Shown here one piece after another: positions 62,901 through 64,000 of a DNA stretch of 64,000 nt. A program made the translations under genes and the position numbers. The notes under the pieces are model-generated. The model saw only the letters and a program-made list of their open reading frames with translations. It ran no database searches and had not been told where the DNA came from. The stretch's first letter is position 1. Each line of letters opens with the position of its first letter. This DNA is from Bacteroidota bacterium (GTDB taxonomy: Bacteria; Bacteroidota; Bacteroidia; UKL13-3), in NCBI GenBank assembly GCA_040388375.1, contig JAZKBU010000006.1, positions 62,001-126,000 of the forward strand, written 5' to 3'.

Positions 62901-64000
62901 TTTTAAATACTGAAATGGTATTAACAAAAAGATTAGTAATTACTACATCTTTTTTATTGTCCCTGTCAATATCAGCTACCGCTATATTATAAGGGTAGTT
63001 GCCTGTAACAAAATCAACTTTGCTGGCGAAAGAACTGCTGTTAATGGCACCTGAAGTGCTATTGTTTTGCAGAATAGAAATGGTATTGCTGGTGGAATTG
63101 GTTACTATAATATCCTCTTTGCCATCATCGTTCATATCAGTCATAGCAATATCAAAAGGTAAAGCTCCCACAGCAAAATCAACCCTGGTAGAAAAACTAC
63201 TGCTTATAATACCTCCTACACCTGTATTACGCAAAACAGAAACAGTATTGCCTCCCTGGTTAACAGTAATAATATCCTTTCTCCCATCGCCATCTACATC
63301 GCGGATTACTAAATTCAGCGGATTAGTTCCTGTTGCAAAATCAACCTTTGTGGCAAATGAAGCTGTATTAATTGCACCGGCTAAACCCATATTCCTGAAA
63401 ACAGAAACGGTGTTACCCAAATAATTTAATACCACTATGTCATTCTTGGTATCACCATCCATATCTGCTATTTCTATTCCCTGCGGGCCATTGCCTGTTG
63501 TAAAATTAACTTTGGCTTCTAAAAAGCTATCTACAATAGGCACTAAAGTTGATCCATATTTATTGCGGAATACTGATATGGTATTAGTGCTGTAACTACC
63601 CACTATTACATCTCTTTTACCATCGCCATCTAAATCGCCACTGGTTATGCTTTGCGGATTATTTAAAGTAAAAAAATGGCTTTGAAAAGCCATTAAATCA
63701 TCATTATCTGTTAATGGTGCAGGAAAAGAAACTCCATTTATTACACCATTATTCCACGTATAAGCATTCGCTCCTGTACCTGTTAAAGTTATAGGTGATT
63801 TAGCACAAACGTAATCACCGGGACTAATTACCCCCCGCACATTTGGTTTCGGTCTTAAAAAAACATTTTTTACATATGTAGTTCCATTGCCGGATATATC
63901 TAAAGGTTTAACGGTTACAGCTCCTGAAGTAGTTCCAAATATTACATAAATAGAATCTGTATTTTGTCCGTAGCTAATAAAGGTGCCCGCTGGCACTGTC
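59986..64000 (-). CDS. Large T9SS protein with Ig-like repeats and a nested FG-GAP propeller (5' end outside window)
   Basis: More than 1336 codons are open to the right edge. The GTG at 63994-63996 is an internal valine (TVPAGTFISYG), so the N-terminus is missing. In protein order: an Ig-like unit (YVCAKSPITLTGTGANAYTW to FPAPLTDN) interrupted by seven FG-GAP/VCBS repeats (SGDLDGDGKRDVIVGS, IRDVDGDGRKDIITVN), then the rest of that unit (KAYKVTGTDTYGCTDTDVV). Nine further units follow (consensus VCxGTxVxLxGxGAxTYTW...YTVTGTDxNGCTN), each with a cysteine pair. An I-set-like Ig domain (LTQPTGVSASEGSNAKFSLV) and a T9SS type A sorting domain (VYPNPTSGKIVL to EPFKLVKY) end it. A surface adhesion role is inferred. 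Confidence 0.9.
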   Translation of the reverse strand, partial: TVPAGTFISYGQNTDSIYVIFGTTSGAVTVKPLDISGNGTTYVKNVFLRPKPNVRGVISPGDYVCAKSPITLTGTGANAYTWNNGVINGVSFPAPLTDNDDLMAFQSHFFTLNNPQSITSGDLDGDGKRDVIVGSYSTNTISVFRNKYGSTLVPIVDSFLEAKVNFTTGNGPQGIEIADMDGDTKNDIVVLNYLGNTVSVFRNMGLAGAINTASFATKVDFATGTNPLNLVIRDVDGDGRKDIITVNQGGNTVSVLRNTGVGGIISSSFSTRVDFAVGALPFDIAMTDMNDDGKEDIIVTNSTSNTISILQNNSTSGAINSSSFASKVDFVTGNYPYNIAVADIDRDNKKDVVITNLFVNTISVFKNIHTTGTLTTSSLQAKVDFNTNAYPSSLLVEDIDGDEKNDIAVSSDVGLIKIHRNAGLKNVINANSFLDTLTYPIGTGSFELTSGDLDNDGIKELLITNINNNIFKVFKSVYKAYKVTGTDTYGCTDTDVVSVRLKRTPVVKDSTELETICKGSSTLLKAKGADTYVWSPAFGLNSTNGANVIASPTFDTTYIVTGSYTNGCSSKDSVRIKVKPLPVITITASAMAVCALTPLTLTASGANAYIWVTGNTNGVPFNPSSSGTYTVVGVDTNGCRKSENIYITVYKKPVLSVSFFPSDSVCKGSPVVLSGAGASTYTWDAGVSNGLPFIPVSVFGSYTVTGTDTNGCTNTKSVVVFVKPLPLVEANVTPGNVICAGQSIYLNATGATKYTWDSGVVSGTAIIPAFTQKYKVIGTDTISGCSNTDSVTVTVNQLPIVGASTFPADSICKGTSVTLTGTGAKTYTWNKNVNNGVSFSPLLTDTYTVTGTDSNGCSNSYNQTVKVNSLPVISAVVAPDSIVCKGSSIVLNGVGTHKYSWSDNVINGEPFVVKQTKQFTVIGTDTTTGCTNMVNKLVTVKIAPLSIIANPAGTVCIGDSVTLTAQGANTFTWDKGVINGKAFIVTATNQYKLVGTDNVSGCTDTLIQTVNTFVPAVLSVEQVPADKVCSGTFVKLIGSGAHLYTWSDDIINDHYFAINNAHTYTLTAVDFNNCKSTITKTINVLPKPTITINVVPSAVVCAGTLVKLSGVGAKTYTWNGGITNNTYFLPVGNTQYTITGTDSNGCTNTANQTVKANAAPAILTQPTGVSASEGSNAKFSLVVSGSSVLYQWQIKTGNNYINLSNNAKYAGVNSNELTITNVSLTQNNEMYRCYINSNSCADTSNYAYLSVSKMGTQELLSNAYISVYPNPTSGKIVLKHFSKEPLKYTIHDELGRTILTDEASQEETAIDLSHLAAGVYFMYTDMNTKEPFKLVKY

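Noticed and set aside
63994-63996. GTG as start codon of the large protein at the right edge
   Set aside because: The frame stays open upstream to the window edge, no signal peptide follows, and the sequence begins in mid-domain.

Overview
The window is a chromosomal segment of a member of the Bacteroidota. The main evidence is seven proteins ending in a type IX secretion system (T9SS) type A sorting domain. Supporting evidence is the Bacteroidota-typical families (putative porin Porin_10, DUF5686 with a carboxypeptidase-regulatory-like N-terminus, DUF6588, the Smr/DUF2027 protein, the long three-domain IspG), the AT-rich composition, and promoters of the TTTG-N17-19-TAnnTTTG type with no strong Shine-Dalgarno sites. 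I cannot place it below phylum with confidence. No tRNA, rRNA, CRISPR array, integrase or transposase was seen.

Layout. 1-3.6 kb is a scarred region: the 5' part of a prolyl oligopeptidase lipoprotein gene, an unrecognised 318-residue protein preceded by three 22-23 bp direct repeats, and two gene remnants. 3.7-14.3 kb is one giant triplicated beta-helix adhesin-like T9SS protein. 14.3-25.3 kb holds a small membrane protein, a hairpin-repeat cluster, a histidine phosphatase, a hybrid sensor kinase with an extracellular propeller, a soluble kinase, a Kazal-domain T9SS cargo protein, two paralogous LVIVD-repeat T9SS proteins and a DEAD-box helicase. 25.4-36.8 kb has an orphan AT-rich SIR2-like protein, a porin, a tail-specific protease, a second beta-helix T9SS protein and a further T9SS protein.

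36.9-56.9 kb is mostly housekeeping: IspG, DapF, an HtrA/Deg protease, Smr protein, DUF5686 protein, cyclophilin, EngB GTPase, AroE, group 3 truncated haemoglobin, DUF6588 protein, methionine aminopeptidase, agmatinase-type ureohydrolase, Lgt, ComEC and an enoyl-CoA hydratase. 57-60 kb has an exported alpha/beta hydrolase overlapping an ECF sigma factor and a membrane protein that is probably its anti-sigma factor, then a small membrane protein and a GrpB family protein. 60-64 kb is a large T9SS protein, open at the window edge, whose FG-GAP propeller is inserted inside an Ig-like repeat.

How it works together. Many products build or inhabit the cell envelope: Lgt acylates lipoproteins such as the oligopeptidase, HtrA, the tail-specific protease and cyclophilin act on exported proteins, the porin and barrel proteins sit in the outer membrane, and the T9SS cargo goes to the surface. 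No T9SS machinery gene is in the window. The best candidates for something undescribed are the 318-residue protein with its repeat array, the orphan SIR2-like protein, the nested propeller protein and the covarying hairpin repeats.
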